64,000 nucleotides of DNA from Palsa-459 sp963841965 (GTDB lineage: Bacteria > Actinomycetota > Acidimicrobiia > Acidimicrobiales > RAAP-2): NCBI GenBank assembly GCA_963841965.1, contig CAWJES010000007.1:119383-183382 (forward strand). Direction: 5' to 3'. A program made the translations under genes and the position numbers. Shown one piece after another: positions 33,011 through 41,453 of this stretch. Positions within the stretch are counted from its first letter, which is position 1. Each line of letters starts with the position of its first letter. The notes beneath the pieces are model-generated. The model did no database searches. It worked only from the letters and a program-made list of their open reading frames with translations, and was not told the origin of the DNA.

Positions 33011-35533
33011 ATGCCGGAAAACACCGTGAATCCCTACCGCCTGCCCGCCAACGTGACGCCGCTGGCCTATCGACTGCGCTTCGAGCCCGACCTCGATGCG
33101 GCGACGTTCGCCGGGTCCGCCGAGATCGATGTCGAGCTCGCCGAGGGCGCGACCTCCATCGTCCTCAACGCCCTCGAGCTCGAGCTGGATCCGCCGCGAG
33201 CGACCATCGAGGGACGCGAGGACCTCGTCGGCACGGTGACCTACGACGAGGCGCTCGAGCGCGCCACGCTCAGCTTCGAGGCGCTGCTCCCGCCCGGCCC
33301 GTGCGTCCTCTCGCTCACGTTCCGAGGGATCCTCAACGACCAGTTGCGCGGCTTCTACCGCTCGACGTTCACCGACGACTCGGGCGCCTCGCACGTGATC
33401 GCAACCACCCAGCTCGAGTCGACCGACGCGCGCCGTGCGTTCCCCTGCTTCGACGAGCCGGCGTTCAAGGCGACCTTCGAGGTGACCCTCGTGGTCCCAC
33501 CCGGGCTCGCCGCCTTCTCGAACTCGCCCGTCGCCGAGGAGTCCCTGCTCGACGACGGGCGGCGCGCGGTCCGGTTCACCCCGACCATGCGGATGTCGAC
33601 ATACATCGTGGCGTTCGTCGTCGGTCCCTTCGAATCGACGCCGACCGTCGACGTGGACGGCGTCCCCCTCGCCGTCGCGTACGCCCCTGGCAAGGGCCAC
33701 CTGGCGCAGTTCGCGCTCGAGATCGGTGCCTTCGCGCTGCGGTTCTTCTCGGAGTACTTCGACATCCCCTACCCGGGCGAGAAGATGGACATGATCGCGG
33801 TGCCCGACTTCGCCGCTGGCGCGATGGAGAACCTGGGGTGCGTCACCTATCGCGAGACGGCGCTGCTCGTCGACCCGGCGACGGCCTCGCAGCTCGAGAT
33901 CCAGCGGGTCGCCAACGTCGTGGCGCACGAGCTCGCGCACATGTGGTTCGGGGACCTCGTGACGATGCAGTGGTGGGAGGGGATCTGGCTCAACGAGGCG
34001 TTCGCCACGTTCATGGAGGAGCTGTGCTGCGACGCGTTCCGCCCCGAGTGGAAGCGCTGGGTCCAGTTCGGCATCGCGCGCGACATGGCGCTCGACATCG
34101 ATGCGCTCCACACGACGCGACCGATCGAGTACGAGGTGGTGTCGCCGGACGATGCCGAGGGCATGTACGACATGCTCACCTACGAGAAGGGTGGGTCGGT
34201 CCTGCGGATGCTCGAGCAGTACCTCGGCCCGGAGACCTTCCGCGACGGCATCCGCAGGTACCTGAAGGACCATGCCCACGCCAACACGGTGACCGCGGAC
34301 CTGTGGGATGCGCTCGAGGCGGTCTCGGGCCAACCGGTCGCGAGCATGATGAACACCTGGATCCTCCAGGGCGGCCACCCGGTGATCACGGTCGAGGACG
34401 GGGCGATCTCCCAGGCTCCCTTCAGCTTCACTCCCAGGACCGCGGAGAGCGCGATCGGGCTCGAGTGGCTCGTCCCGGTGTGCTCGCGACCGCTGCACGG
34501 CACCGAGGTGGCGCGTCAGCTGCTCGGCGCCGAGCCCCAGCCGCTGGCGACCGCCGGCCCGGCGATCGCCAACGCCGGCGGGTCGGGCGTCTACCGGACG
34601 AGCTACGGCACGAGCGAGCTCGAGGCGATCGCGGGGTCCCTCGACGCCCTCGACGAGCTCGAGCGCTCCGTGCTGGTCAACGACACCTGGGCGCTCGCGC
34701 TGGCGGGGAGCCGCACGATCGGCGACCTGCTGACCCTGGCGCGCGGCCTCGGCAACGAGGTCGAGCCCGCGACCTGGACGACGATCGCCTCCGCGTTCGG
34801 CATCATCTACCGTGCCGCACGAGAGGATGATCGCGACGCCGTCTCCGCATCGGTCCGCTCGTTGTTCGGGCCCCAGCTCGAGCACTTCGGCTGGGAGGCG
34901 ACTCCCGGGGAGAGCGATCGGACCCAGACCCTGCGCGGCACGCTGATCGGAGCCCTCGGGACGATCGGGGCCGACGAGGCCGTGCGCGCTGAGGCGCTTC
35001 GGCGCTTCGACACCGGCGCCGTCGAGGGGGACCTCGCGGGCGCCGTGCTCTCGACGGTCGGCGCCGTCAACCGGCCCGGCGACTACGACGAGGCGCTCGC
35101 CCGCTTCCGCTCGGCCAAGGACCCGCAGTCCGAGCAGCGGTACCGCCGGGCGCTCACGCAGTTCCAGGACGTCGCGCTCACGGAGCGGACGTTCGACCTG
35201 TGCTTCACGGAGTTCCGGCTCCAGGACGTGCCGCTCGTCGTCCTCTCGGTGCTCGCGAACCGGACGGGCGGCAAGGCCGCGTGGGTGAGGATGACCGGCC
35301 GCTGGGACGAGCTGGCGCGAACCATGCCGTCGAAGTCGGCCGCATACCTCGTGCGCTCGGTCACGACGTTCATCGATGACCGGGCATTCGCCGAGCGGGT
35401 TGCGACCTTCCACCGGGAGCACCCCGTCGAGTCGGGCCAGCGCCAGGTGGAGCAGGACATCGAGCGGATGCTCATGGGCGTCGCATTCGCCGAGCGCGTC
35501 CGCCCGGGTCTCGCCGCGATGTTCACACCCTGA
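33011..35533 (+). CDS. M1-family aminopeptidase (copy 2)
   Basis: An intact 840-residue M1 aminopeptidase. GAMEN motif at residues 270-274, HELAH zinc site at 306-310 and the third ligand Glu329 in WLNEAF, the exact HEXXH-X18-E spacing. The N-terminal saddle has CFDEPAFKATFEVT near residue 150. The C-terminal ERAP1_C-like superhelix covers about 500-830. No signal peptide. It is a tandem duplicate of the gene 42 bp upstream, with similarity along the whole length. Different substrate preference between the copies is possible but not shown. Confidence 0.95.
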   Translation: MPENTVNPYRLPANVTPLAYRLRFEPDLDAATFAGSAEIDVELAEGATSIVLNALELELDPPRATIEGREDLVGTVTYDEALERATLSFEALLPPGPCVLSLTFRGILNDQLRGFYRSTFTDDSGASHVIATTQLESTDARRAFPCFDEPAFKATFEVTLVVPPGLAAFSNSPVAEESLLDDGRRAVRFTPTMRMSTYIVAFVVGPFESTPTVDVDGVPLAVAYAPGKGHLAQFALEIGAFALRFFSEYFDIPYPGEKMDMIAVPDFAAGAMENLGCVTYRETALLVDPATASQLEIQRVANVVAHELAHMWFGDLVTMQWWEGIWLNEAFATFMEELCCDAFRPEWKRWVQFGIARDMALDIDALHTTRPIEYEVVSPDDAEGMYDMLTYEKGGSVLRMLEQYLGPETFRDGIRRYLKDHAHANTVTADLWDALEAVSGQPVASMMNTWILQGGHPVITVEDGAISQAPFSFTPRTAESAIGLEWLVPVCSRPLHGTEVARQLLGAEPQPLATAGPAIANAGGSGVYRTSYGTSELEAIAGSLDALDELERSVLVNDTWALALAGSRTIGDLLTLARGLGNEVEPATWTTIASAFGIIYRAAREDDRDAVSASVRSLFGPQLEHFGWEATPGESDRTQTLRGTLIGALGTIGADEAVRAEALRRFDTGAVEGDLAGAVLSTVGAVNRPGDYDEALARFRSAKDPQSEQRYRRALTQFQDVALTERTFDLCFTEFRLQDVPLVVLSVLANRTGGKAAWVRMTGRWDELARTMPSKSAAYLVRSVTTFIDDRAFAERVATFHREHPVESGQRQVEQDIERMLMGVAFAERVRPGLAAMFTP

Positions 35534-35546
35534 CGAGCCCGCAGCC

Positions 35547-36140
35547 GTGAACCTCGCGACGATCCTGACGGTCTTCGTCGTGGTCGCGGTGGCCGAGCTC
35601 CCGGACAAGACGATGATCGCGACGGTCATCATGGGCTCGCGGGGAAGGCCGCTGTGGGTCTGGATCGGAGCATCGTGCGCCTTCGTCGTCCACGTCGCGA
35701 TCGCCGTGACTGCAGGCGCGCTGCTCAGCAGGCTTCCGCGCACGGCCCTCGAGATCGTGGTCACGCTGCTTTTCCTCGCCGGCGCGATCTACCTCCTGGC
35801 CGTCCCCGAGAAGCAGGAGGAAGCACGCGGCGAGGGAGAGGCGGACGAGGAGCAGCCTCGTCGAGGGCGCGCCATCGCGCTCAGCGCCTTCGGGGTCATC
35901 CTCATCGGCGAGTTCGGGGACCTCACCCAGATCCTGACGGCGAACTTCGTCGCGAAGACCCACCAACCGGCCAGCGTCGCGGTCGGCGCCCTCGCCGGAC
36001 TCGTCATGGTCTCCGCGATCGGGGCGTTCGGAGGCCGGGCTCTGCTGCGCCTCCTGCCCCTCTCGGTGATCCGCCGGGGCGGCGGGGTCATCCTGCTCGG
36101 CTTCGCGGCCTTCTCCATCTACACGCTCGCAACCAGCTGA
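35547..36140 (+). CDS. TMEM165/GDT1 (UPF0016) family cation transporter
   Basis: A 197-residue membrane protein with six predicted helices in two homologous halves joined by a charged loop (EKQEEARGEGEADEEQ). Each half has a version of the family motif E-x-G-D-(K/R)-(T/S): AELPDKTMIAT in the first and GEFGDLTQILT in the second, each with one unusual residue (Pro, Leu). Relatives move Mn2+ or Ca2+ against H+. The GTG at 35547 begins exactly at the first helix; it lies 13 bp after the aminopeptidase stop, so both may share a transcript. Confidence 0.9.
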   Translation: MNLATILTVFVVVAVAELPDKTMIATVIMGSRGRPLWVWIGASCAFVVHVAIAVTAGALLSRLPRTALEIVVTLLFLAGAIYLLAVPEKQEEARGEGEADEEQPRRGRAIALSAFGVILIGEFGDLTQILTANFVAKTHQPASVAVGALAGLVMVSAIGAFGGRALLRLLPLSVIRRGGGVILLGFAAFSIYTLATS

Positions 36141-36212
36141 GGAACGTGGGCCCGGCAGGTCCCGCGTTGCGTACCGGGCGCCCGGGCTGCAAGGGTCGCA
36201 TGGGGAGGTCCG

Positions 36213-36851
36213 ATGCCGACACGACGTGAGCAGCTGTTCGCATTCGCACGCGCGACGAGGGGCTTCATGCCCGACGACGAGGGCGAGGCGCTCTTCGGCG
36301 CCGCGCTCGAGGCGGGCCGCGCATTCGCGTCCGCCACGATCATCGAGATCGGCGCGTGGTGCGGGAAGTCCACGGTGTACCTGGGCGCCGCTGCCGAGGA
36401 GACCGGTGCCACCGTCTTCTCGATCGACCACCACCACGGCTCCGAGGAGCAGCAGGAGGGCTGGGAGCACTACGACCCCGAGCTCGCCGACCCGGTGGAT
36501 GGCCGACTGAACACCCTGCCCGCGTGGCAGCGCACGATCGCCGACGCCACGCTCGAGGCCACCGTCATCGGGCTCGTCGGGGACTCGGTCACGATCGCCT
36601 CGCACCTCGACGCGGACCTGTCGCTCTGCTTCATCGACGGCGGCCACGCTGCCGACGTCGCATGGGCGGACTACCGGGCATGGGTCCCCAAGCTCAACGA
36701 GCGGGGCTTCCTCGTGATCCACGACGTGTTCGAGGATCCCGCCGAGGGCGGGCGGCCGCCCTACGAGCTGTACCTCGAGGCGCAGCGCGAGGGCTTCGTC
36801 GAGGTGTCGGGCTCCGGCAGCCTCAGGGTCCTTCGACGTCGATCGGCCTGA
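36213..36851 (+). CDS. class I SAM-dependent methyltransferase
   Basis: A 212-residue Rossmann methyltransferase of the Methyltransf_24 type. Motif I is IIEIGAWCGKSTVYLGAA (44-61), an acidic SAM-ribose contact is in FSIDHHHGSEE, and LCFIDGGHAADVAWADY carries a motif seen in O-methyltransferase-like proteins of glycan clusters. A GGGAGGT Shine-Dalgarno lies 5 nt before the ATG. It converges with the alpha/alpha-barrel gene, and its link to that cluster is inferred from proximity only. Confidence 0.88.
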   Translation: MPTRREQLFAFARATRGFMPDDEGEALFGAALEAGRAFASATIIEIGAWCGKSTVYLGAAAEETGATVFSIDHHHGSEEQQEGWEHYDPELADPVDGRLNTLPAWQRTIADATLEATVIGLVGDSVTIASHLDADLSLCFIDGGHAADVAWADYRAWVPKLNERGFLVIHDVFEDPAEGGRPPYELYLEAQREGFVEVSGSGSLRVLRRRSA

Positions 36852-36882
36852 CCGCCTCGTTCCGCGCAGGCACGCCGACCCG

Positions 36883-37986
36883 CTACGGCGCGGTGCACTC
36901 CGCGGACGCGGCCCCTCGGCACCGGCCGGCCGGGAGGTCGAGCGCCGGAGCGAGCCGCTCGCCGCGGAAGAGGCCCGCCGCCGCGGTGGTGTCGCTCAGG
37001 GCATCGGCGGCCAGCACGATCGCCGCCGCGGTGTACGAGGTCGACTCGAGCGCGGGGAAGGTCGTGAGCTCGGGATACGCGATGCCCGTCCAGTAGGACC
37101 CGTCGTCGCGGCGGTGCCCGTCGGTCTGGGCGAGCAGCCCGATCGCCTCCTCGCGCCTGCCGACGGCGTCGAGCACGATCGCGCACTCGGCGGTCTCCGC
37201 GGCGGTCACCCAGTCGTTGGTCGAGACGCACCGAACGCCGAGTCCGCGGATCACGAAGGTCGGGTAGCTGCGGTCCAGGCGGCGCGCGGCCGACGCGCCG
37301 TCGAGCGCCCCGCACAGCACCGGGTAGTACCAGTCCATCGCGAACTCGTTCTTGGGGGCGAACGACCCGGGATGGTGCGCGATCGCGTGGCCGAGCCGCC
37401 CCGCGGCAAGCTCCCAGTCCGGTCGCGCCGCGCCCAGCTGCTCCGCAGCGGTGACGCCGCAGCGCAGCGCATGGAAGATGGACGACGATCCGGTGAGCAG
37501 GGCGTAGTGCTCGGCGCGGCCCGTCGAGTCGAGCGACCAGCGGATCGTCCCGTCCGGGAGCTGGAAGCGGAGCACGAAGTCAAGGGCGCGCGAAGCCGCC
37601 TCGAAGTGCCCTGCAAGGAACTCCTCGTCGCCGGTCACGCAGAAGTGGTGCCAGATCCCCGTCGCGATGTACGCGCACACGTTGGTGTCGATCCGCGGGT
37701 CCTTCACCCGGTCGCCGAGGTAGTAGTTGAACCAGCTCCCGTCGGCGAGCTGCATCGCGCACAGCCAGTCGTAGGCGAGGACGGCCTCGTCGACCCTCCC
37801 GCAGACGGTGAGCGCCATCGCCGCCTCGACGTGGTTCCACGGATCGCAGTGCCCGCCCTCGAACCACGGGATCATCCCGTCGTCGCGCTGGAGGCGGACG
37901 AGCGAGTCGCCGGTCTCGGCGACCTGCGCGGCGCTCAGGACCCCGGGGAGCTCGGGGAGCGTGCCGATCGAGAGCGAGTCGCTCAC
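36883..37986 (-). CDS. prenyltransferase/terpene-cyclase-like (alpha/alpha)6-barrel protein
   Basis: 367 residues of repeated helical hairpins with QxxDG-W-like signatures: LQRDDGMIPWFEGGHCDPWN, MQLADGSWFNYYLGD, FQLPDGTIRWSLDS and GHRRDDGSYWTGIAYPE. This pattern is typical of terpene cyclase/protein prenyltransferase-like toroids, but the squalene-cyclase DxDD acid motif is not evident. It may instead bind or process a glycan. The GTG start overlaps the methyltransferase stop (GTGA), making it the last gene of a GT4-methyltransferase-barrel operon. Confidence 0.78.
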   Translation of the reverse strand: MSDSLSIGTLPELPGVLSAAQVAETGDSLVRLQRDDGMIPWFEGGHCDPWNHVEAAMALTVCGRVDEAVLAYDWLCAMQLADGSWFNYYLGDRVKDPRIDTNVCAYIATGIWHHFCVTGDEEFLAGHFEAASRALDFVLRFQLPDGTIRWSLDSTGRAEHYALLTGSSSIFHALRCGVTAAEQLGAARPDWELAAGRLGHAIAHHPGSFAPKNEFAMDWYYPVLCGALDGASAARRLDRSYPTFVIRGLGVRCVSTNDWVTAAETAECAIVLDAVGRREEAIGLLAQTDGHRRDDGSYWTGIAYPELTTFPALESTSYTAAAIVLAADALSDTTAAAGLFRGERLAPALDLPAGRCRGAASAECTAP

Positions 37987-38744
37987 GCCGTCGCCCCCTG
38001 GCGGGATGCGACCGGCGAAGCGCCCTGGTCACCGGGCCGGCGCAGGTACACGACGAAGGACTTCCCGATGAGCGGGGAGAGCGCCCGGTCCGCGAGCCTC
38101 GTCGACCGCGGCGCCTCGACGATGTCCTTCACGAGCACCTTGTGGTACGCCTTCACCGCGCGGTGCTGGTCGTTCGTGGTGCCGACCGCGCACTTCAGCC
38201 ACCAGTACGGGCTGTGCAGGCCGTGCGCGTAGCCGGTGCCCGTCACCTCGAGCCCCTGGGACTCGAGTCGGCTGAACAGGACGCTGCGCCGGTAGATGCG
38301 GACGTGCCCGCCGGGGACGTTGTGGTACTCGTCGGAGAGCGCCCAGTTGATCAGTTCAGGCCCGAATCGCGGCACGGTGATGGCCATCGTGCCGCCGGGA
38401 CGCAGCACGCGGGCCAGCTCGCCCATCGCCGAGGTGTCCTGCTCGATGTGCTCGAGCACCTCGGAGCAGATCACGCGGTCGAAGGTCCCGTCCGCGAACG
38501 GCAGGTGCAGCCCGTCGCCCTGGATCGCCCCGACCCGGACCCGCCGCGCATCGAGCTCGCCCGCCTCCTCCATCGCCGCGAACGTCGCGGCGACGCCCTC
38601 CACCTCGTCGCGGCCCGCGTCGAGGGCGATCACCTCGGCGCCGCGTCGCGCCGCCTCGTAGGCGTGCCGACCGAAGCCGCACCCGAGGTCGAGCACGCGG
38701 TCACCGCGGAGCACGCCCAGCCGGTCGTAGTCGGCGGTCAGCAT
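37983..38744 (-). CDS. class I SAM-dependent methyltransferase (Methyltransf_11 type)
   Basis: 253 residues. SAM motif I VLDLGCGFGRHAYEAARRG (17-35), the acidic ribose contact in VIALDAGRDEV, the FDRVICSEVLEHIEQD post-II motif and LRPGGTMAITVPRFGPEL. This is the small-molecule C/O-methyltransferase type. The ATG overlaps the glycosyltransferase stop (TGATG). The likely substrate is a product of the neighbouring glycosyltransferase. Confidence 0.9.
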   Translation of the reverse strand: MLTADYDRLGVLRGDRVLDLGCGFGRHAYEAARRGAEVIALDAGRDEVEGVAATFAAMEEAGELDARRVRVGAIQGDGLHLPFADGTFDRVICSEVLEHIEQDTSAMGELARVLRPGGTMAITVPRFGPELINWALSDEYHNVPGGHVRIYRRSVLFSRLESQGLEVTGTGYAHGLHSPYWWLKCAVGTTNDQHRAVKAYHKVLVKDIVEAPRSTRLADRALSPLIGKSFVVYLRRPGDQGASPVASRQGATA

Positions 38745-40114
38745 CAGTCGAACGCCATGGACGCGGGCAGCGGCTTGCCGGTCAGGACGGCGTCATAGCA
38801 GGCGGCAGTGCCCCGTGCGGTCACCTGCCATGTGAACCGCTCGATGACCCGCTCGCGGCCCGCGGCACCCAGGCGGGCGCGCGCCATGGGGTCGTCGAGC
38901 AGCCTGCCGATCGCCACCTTCAGGGCCTCGGGGTCGTTCGGGGCGACGAGCACCCCGGTCCTGTCGTGCTCGCCGACCACCTCGGGCAGCGCGCCCCCGG
39001 TCGTCGCGACGACCGGGACCCCGCAGCTCATCGCCTCGATCGCGGGAAGCGAGAAGCCCTCGTAGAGGGAGGGCACGACGGCGACCTCGGCCTCGCCGTA
39101 GAGCCGGGCGAGCTCCTCATCGGTCACCCCCGTGACCGTCGTCACGATGTCGTCCAGCCCGAGGCGCTCGATCGCCTTGGCGACCCGTCCCCCCTCGCGG
39201 GGCTTGCCAATGACGACGAGGTCGATGTCGCGCTCGGCGCGGAGCTTCGCCACGGCCTCGAGCAGCGGCACGAGTCCCTTCATCGGCACGTCGGACGACG
39301 AGGTGACCATGATCCGTCCGGGCCGCTTCGCCGCGCCCTCGTAGGGCCGGAACACCGTGTGGTCGACGCCCACGGGCACGACGGTCAGGCGGTCGAGCGG
39401 CACCTGCATCTGGGCGTTGATGTCGATCCGAGAGTTCGACGAGACCGTGAGCACCGCGGGGAGCTGGCGCGCGACGCGGACCTGCATGCGCAGGAACCCG
39501 AACCAGCGGTTCGTCGTGAACCGCTGCCAGCGCCCGGTCGTGTGGTCGAGGGCGATCGAGCGGTCCACCGTGATGGGGTGGTGGAGCGTCTCGAGCATCG
39601 GCCAGCCGGACCGCTCGAGCTTGAGGATTCCGGACCCGAGGCACTGGTTGTCGTGGATGATGTCGAAGTCGCCCCGCCGGTCGCCGAGGAGGTCGGCGAT
39701 CCGCATCGAGTAGGCGAGCGGCTCACCGAAGCCGGCCGTCAGCATGATCCCGAACTCGGTCCAGTCCGCGAGCGAGTGGAACTCGGAGAGGGCGGGGATC
39801 CTGAACGGATCGGGATCTCGGTAGAGGTCGAGCCCGGGGACAGGGGTGAAGCCCACCCCCTCGTCGAGCTCGGGCCACGGAGGTCCCGCGAAGACCTCGA
39901 CCGAGTGCCCGAGGTTCACCAGCTCCCTCGTGAGGTGGCGCGTGTAGACGCCCTGGCCCCCGCACCTCGGGTTGCCCCGGTAGATGAGGAACGCGACCCG
40001 CCGTCCCCCCGCTTCGGGCGGGCGCGGCTCGACGCGATCGGGGACGACGATCGCCTTCGACCGGTCCCAGGACTCCCGGAGCTCGCGGACCATACGACGA
40101 GGTGATGTGGGCAC
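38744..40114 (-). CDS. GT4-family glycosyltransferase
   Basis: A 456-residue GT-B retaining glycosyltransferase. N-terminal acceptor domain with RGNPRCGGQGVYTRHLTREL (glycine loop), C-terminal nucleotide-sugar domain with PVGVDHTVFRP, VTSSSDVPMKGLVPLLEA, VVIGKPREGG and the donor-binding AEVAVVPSLYEGFSLPAIEAM (EX7E). No transmembrane helix. It is the first gene of the three-gene operon. GTG 40114 is used; a start at Met8 is possible. Acceptor and donor are unknown. Confidence 0.9.
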   Translation of the reverse strand: MPTSPRRMVRELRESWDRSKAIVVPDRVEPRPPEAGGRRVAFLIYRGNPRCGGQGVYTRHLTRELVNLGHSVEVFAGPPWPELDEGVGFTPVPGLDLYRDPDPFRIPALSEFHSLADWTEFGIMLTAGFGEPLAYSMRIADLLGDRRGDFDIIHDNQCLGSGILKLERSGWPMLETLHHPITVDRSIALDHTTGRWQRFTTNRWFGFLRMQVRVARQLPAVLTVSSNSRIDINAQMQVPLDRLTVVPVGVDHTVFRPYEGAAKRPGRIMVTSSSDVPMKGLVPLLEAVAKLRAERDIDLVVIGKPREGGRVAKAIERLGLDDIVTTVTGVTDEELARLYGEAEVAVVPSLYEGFSLPAIEAMSCGVPVVATTGGALPEVVGEHDRTGVLVAPNDPEALKVAIGRLLDDPMARARLGAAGRERVIERFTWQVTARGTAACYDAVLTGKPLPASMAFD

Positions 40115-40208
40115 GTGCGGGCTCCCGGGGGGTGAAGGGGCTCCAATGGTCGCCGCAACGTCCCGATCGGCGCAAACGCGCGCCTCGGAGGGTGCGCCCC
40201 CGCATCGC

Positions 40209-40214
40209 TACGAT
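40209..40214 (+). promoter_or_regulatory. -10 box of the acyl-CoA dehydrogenase gene
   Basis: TACGAT, 6 nt before the ATG at 40221; leaderless, and it decides that start over longer upstream readings. Confidence 0.55.
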
Positions 40215-40220
40215 TCGGTC

Positions 40221-41453
40221 ATGGACCTCTCGTACCCCCCTGAAGCAGAGCTGTTCCGCAAGGAGATCCGTGCGTGGCTCGAGGAGAACCTCCCGGAGGG
40301 CTGGTTCGACGACGGCTTCTCGATGACCCCCGAGGAGCGCGCCTCGTTCAACGCCGAATGGACCAAGAAGCTCTTCGCCGGCGGCTGGATCTGCGCGAGC
40401 TGGCCGACCGAGTACCAGGGCAAGGGGCTCTCGATCCTCGAGCAGGTGGTGCTCAACGAGGAGTTCGTGCGAGCGGGCGCGCCCTTGCGCGCTGACTTCT
40501 TCGGGGACACGCTCGTCGGGCCCACCATCCTGCAGTGGGGCGACGAGGACCAGAAGCAGCGGTTCCTCCCGGGGATCCTGCGGGGCGAGACCTCGTGGTG
40601 CCAGGGGTTCAGCGAGCCCAACTCGGGAAGCGACCTCGCATCGCTCTCGACGCGCGCGGTCCTCGACGGCGACGAGTGGGTCATCAACGGGCAGAAGGTG
40701 TGGACGACGCTCGCCCAGACCGCTGACTACGTCTTCCTGCTCACGCGCACGGACCCGGACGTCCCGGTGCACGCCGGCATCTCCTACATGCTCGTCCCCA
40801 TGCGCCAGCCCGGCGTCGAGGTCCGTCCCATCACCCAGCCCGACGGGACCGCGGAGTTCAACGAGGTGTTCTTCTCCGACGCGCGCTGCCCGAAGGACAA
40901 CGTGATCGGCGGGGTGAACAACGGCTGGAAGGTCGCGATGACCACGTTGGGCTTCGAGCGCGGCAGCTCTGCGACCACCGGGTACCGCCGCTTCCTGAAG
41001 GAGTGGCAGCAACTCGTCAGCGACGCGAAGGCGAACGGAAGGAACGAGGACGCCGTCATCCGCGATCGACTGGTCCGGTCGTGGCAGGACATCAAGATCA
41101 TGCAGATCAACGGGTACCGGAACCTCACCGACGCGCTCAACGGCACCAAGCACGCGGCCAAGCTCGGCGCCTGCAACAAGATGTTCTGGTCCGAGGCGCA
41201 CCAGCGGACGATGGAGCTGGCCATGGACATCCTGGGGATGGACGGGCAGATCCTCTCGGGGGCCGGCGAGGGCGAGGGGTTCGTTCCCGGCATCCGGCGT
41301 GGTCGCGACGACTACCCCGTGAGCGACCTCCAGGCGAGCTTCTTCTTCAGCCGCTCCGAGACGATCTGGGGAGGCACGGCCCAGATCCAGCGCAACATCG
41401 TGGGCGAGCGCGCGCTCGGCCTCCCGAAGGAGCCGAAGCCCCAGGGCGTCTAG
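40221..41453 (+). CDS. acyl-CoA dehydrogenase family protein
   Basis: A 410-residue FAD-dependent acyl-CoA dehydrogenase. N-terminal helices with WLEENLPEGW, the FAD/substrate motif WCQGFSEPNSGSDLASLSTRA (about 133-152), the middle beta domain (WVINGQKVWTTLAQ), and a C-terminal helical domain ending ETIWGGTAQIQRNIVGERALGLP. It resembles the actinobacterial FadE group. The exact acyl substrate is not predictable. It stands alone between the GT4 operon and the MFS/MarR pair and overlaps the MFS 3' end by 4 bp (CTAG). Confidence 0.93.
   Translation: MDLSYPPEAELFRKEIRAWLEENLPEGWFDDGFSMTPEERASFNAEWTKKLFAGGWICASWPTEYQGKGLSILEQVVLNEEFVRAGAPLRADFFGDTLVGPTILQWGDEDQKQRFLPGILRGETSWCQGFSEPNSGSDLASLSTRAVLDGDEWVINGQKVWTTLAQTADYVFLLTRTDPDVPVHAGISYMLVPMRQPGVEVRPITQPDGTAEFNEVFFSDARCPKDNVIGGVNNGWKVAMTTLGFERGSSATTGYRRFLKEWQQLVSDAKANGRNEDAVIRDRLVRSWQDIKIMQINGYRNLTDALNGTKHAAKLGACNKMFWSEAHQRTMELAMDILGMDGQILSGAGEGEGFVPGIRRGRDDYPVSDLQASFFFSRSETIWGGTAQIQRNIVGERALGLPKEPKPQGV

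Noticed and set aside
32966..35764. 932-codon minus-strand open frame opposite the second aminopeptidase
   Set aside because: Composition is Arg/Glu/Gly-rich as expected for a GC-driven shadow frame; the plus-strand enzyme is intact.
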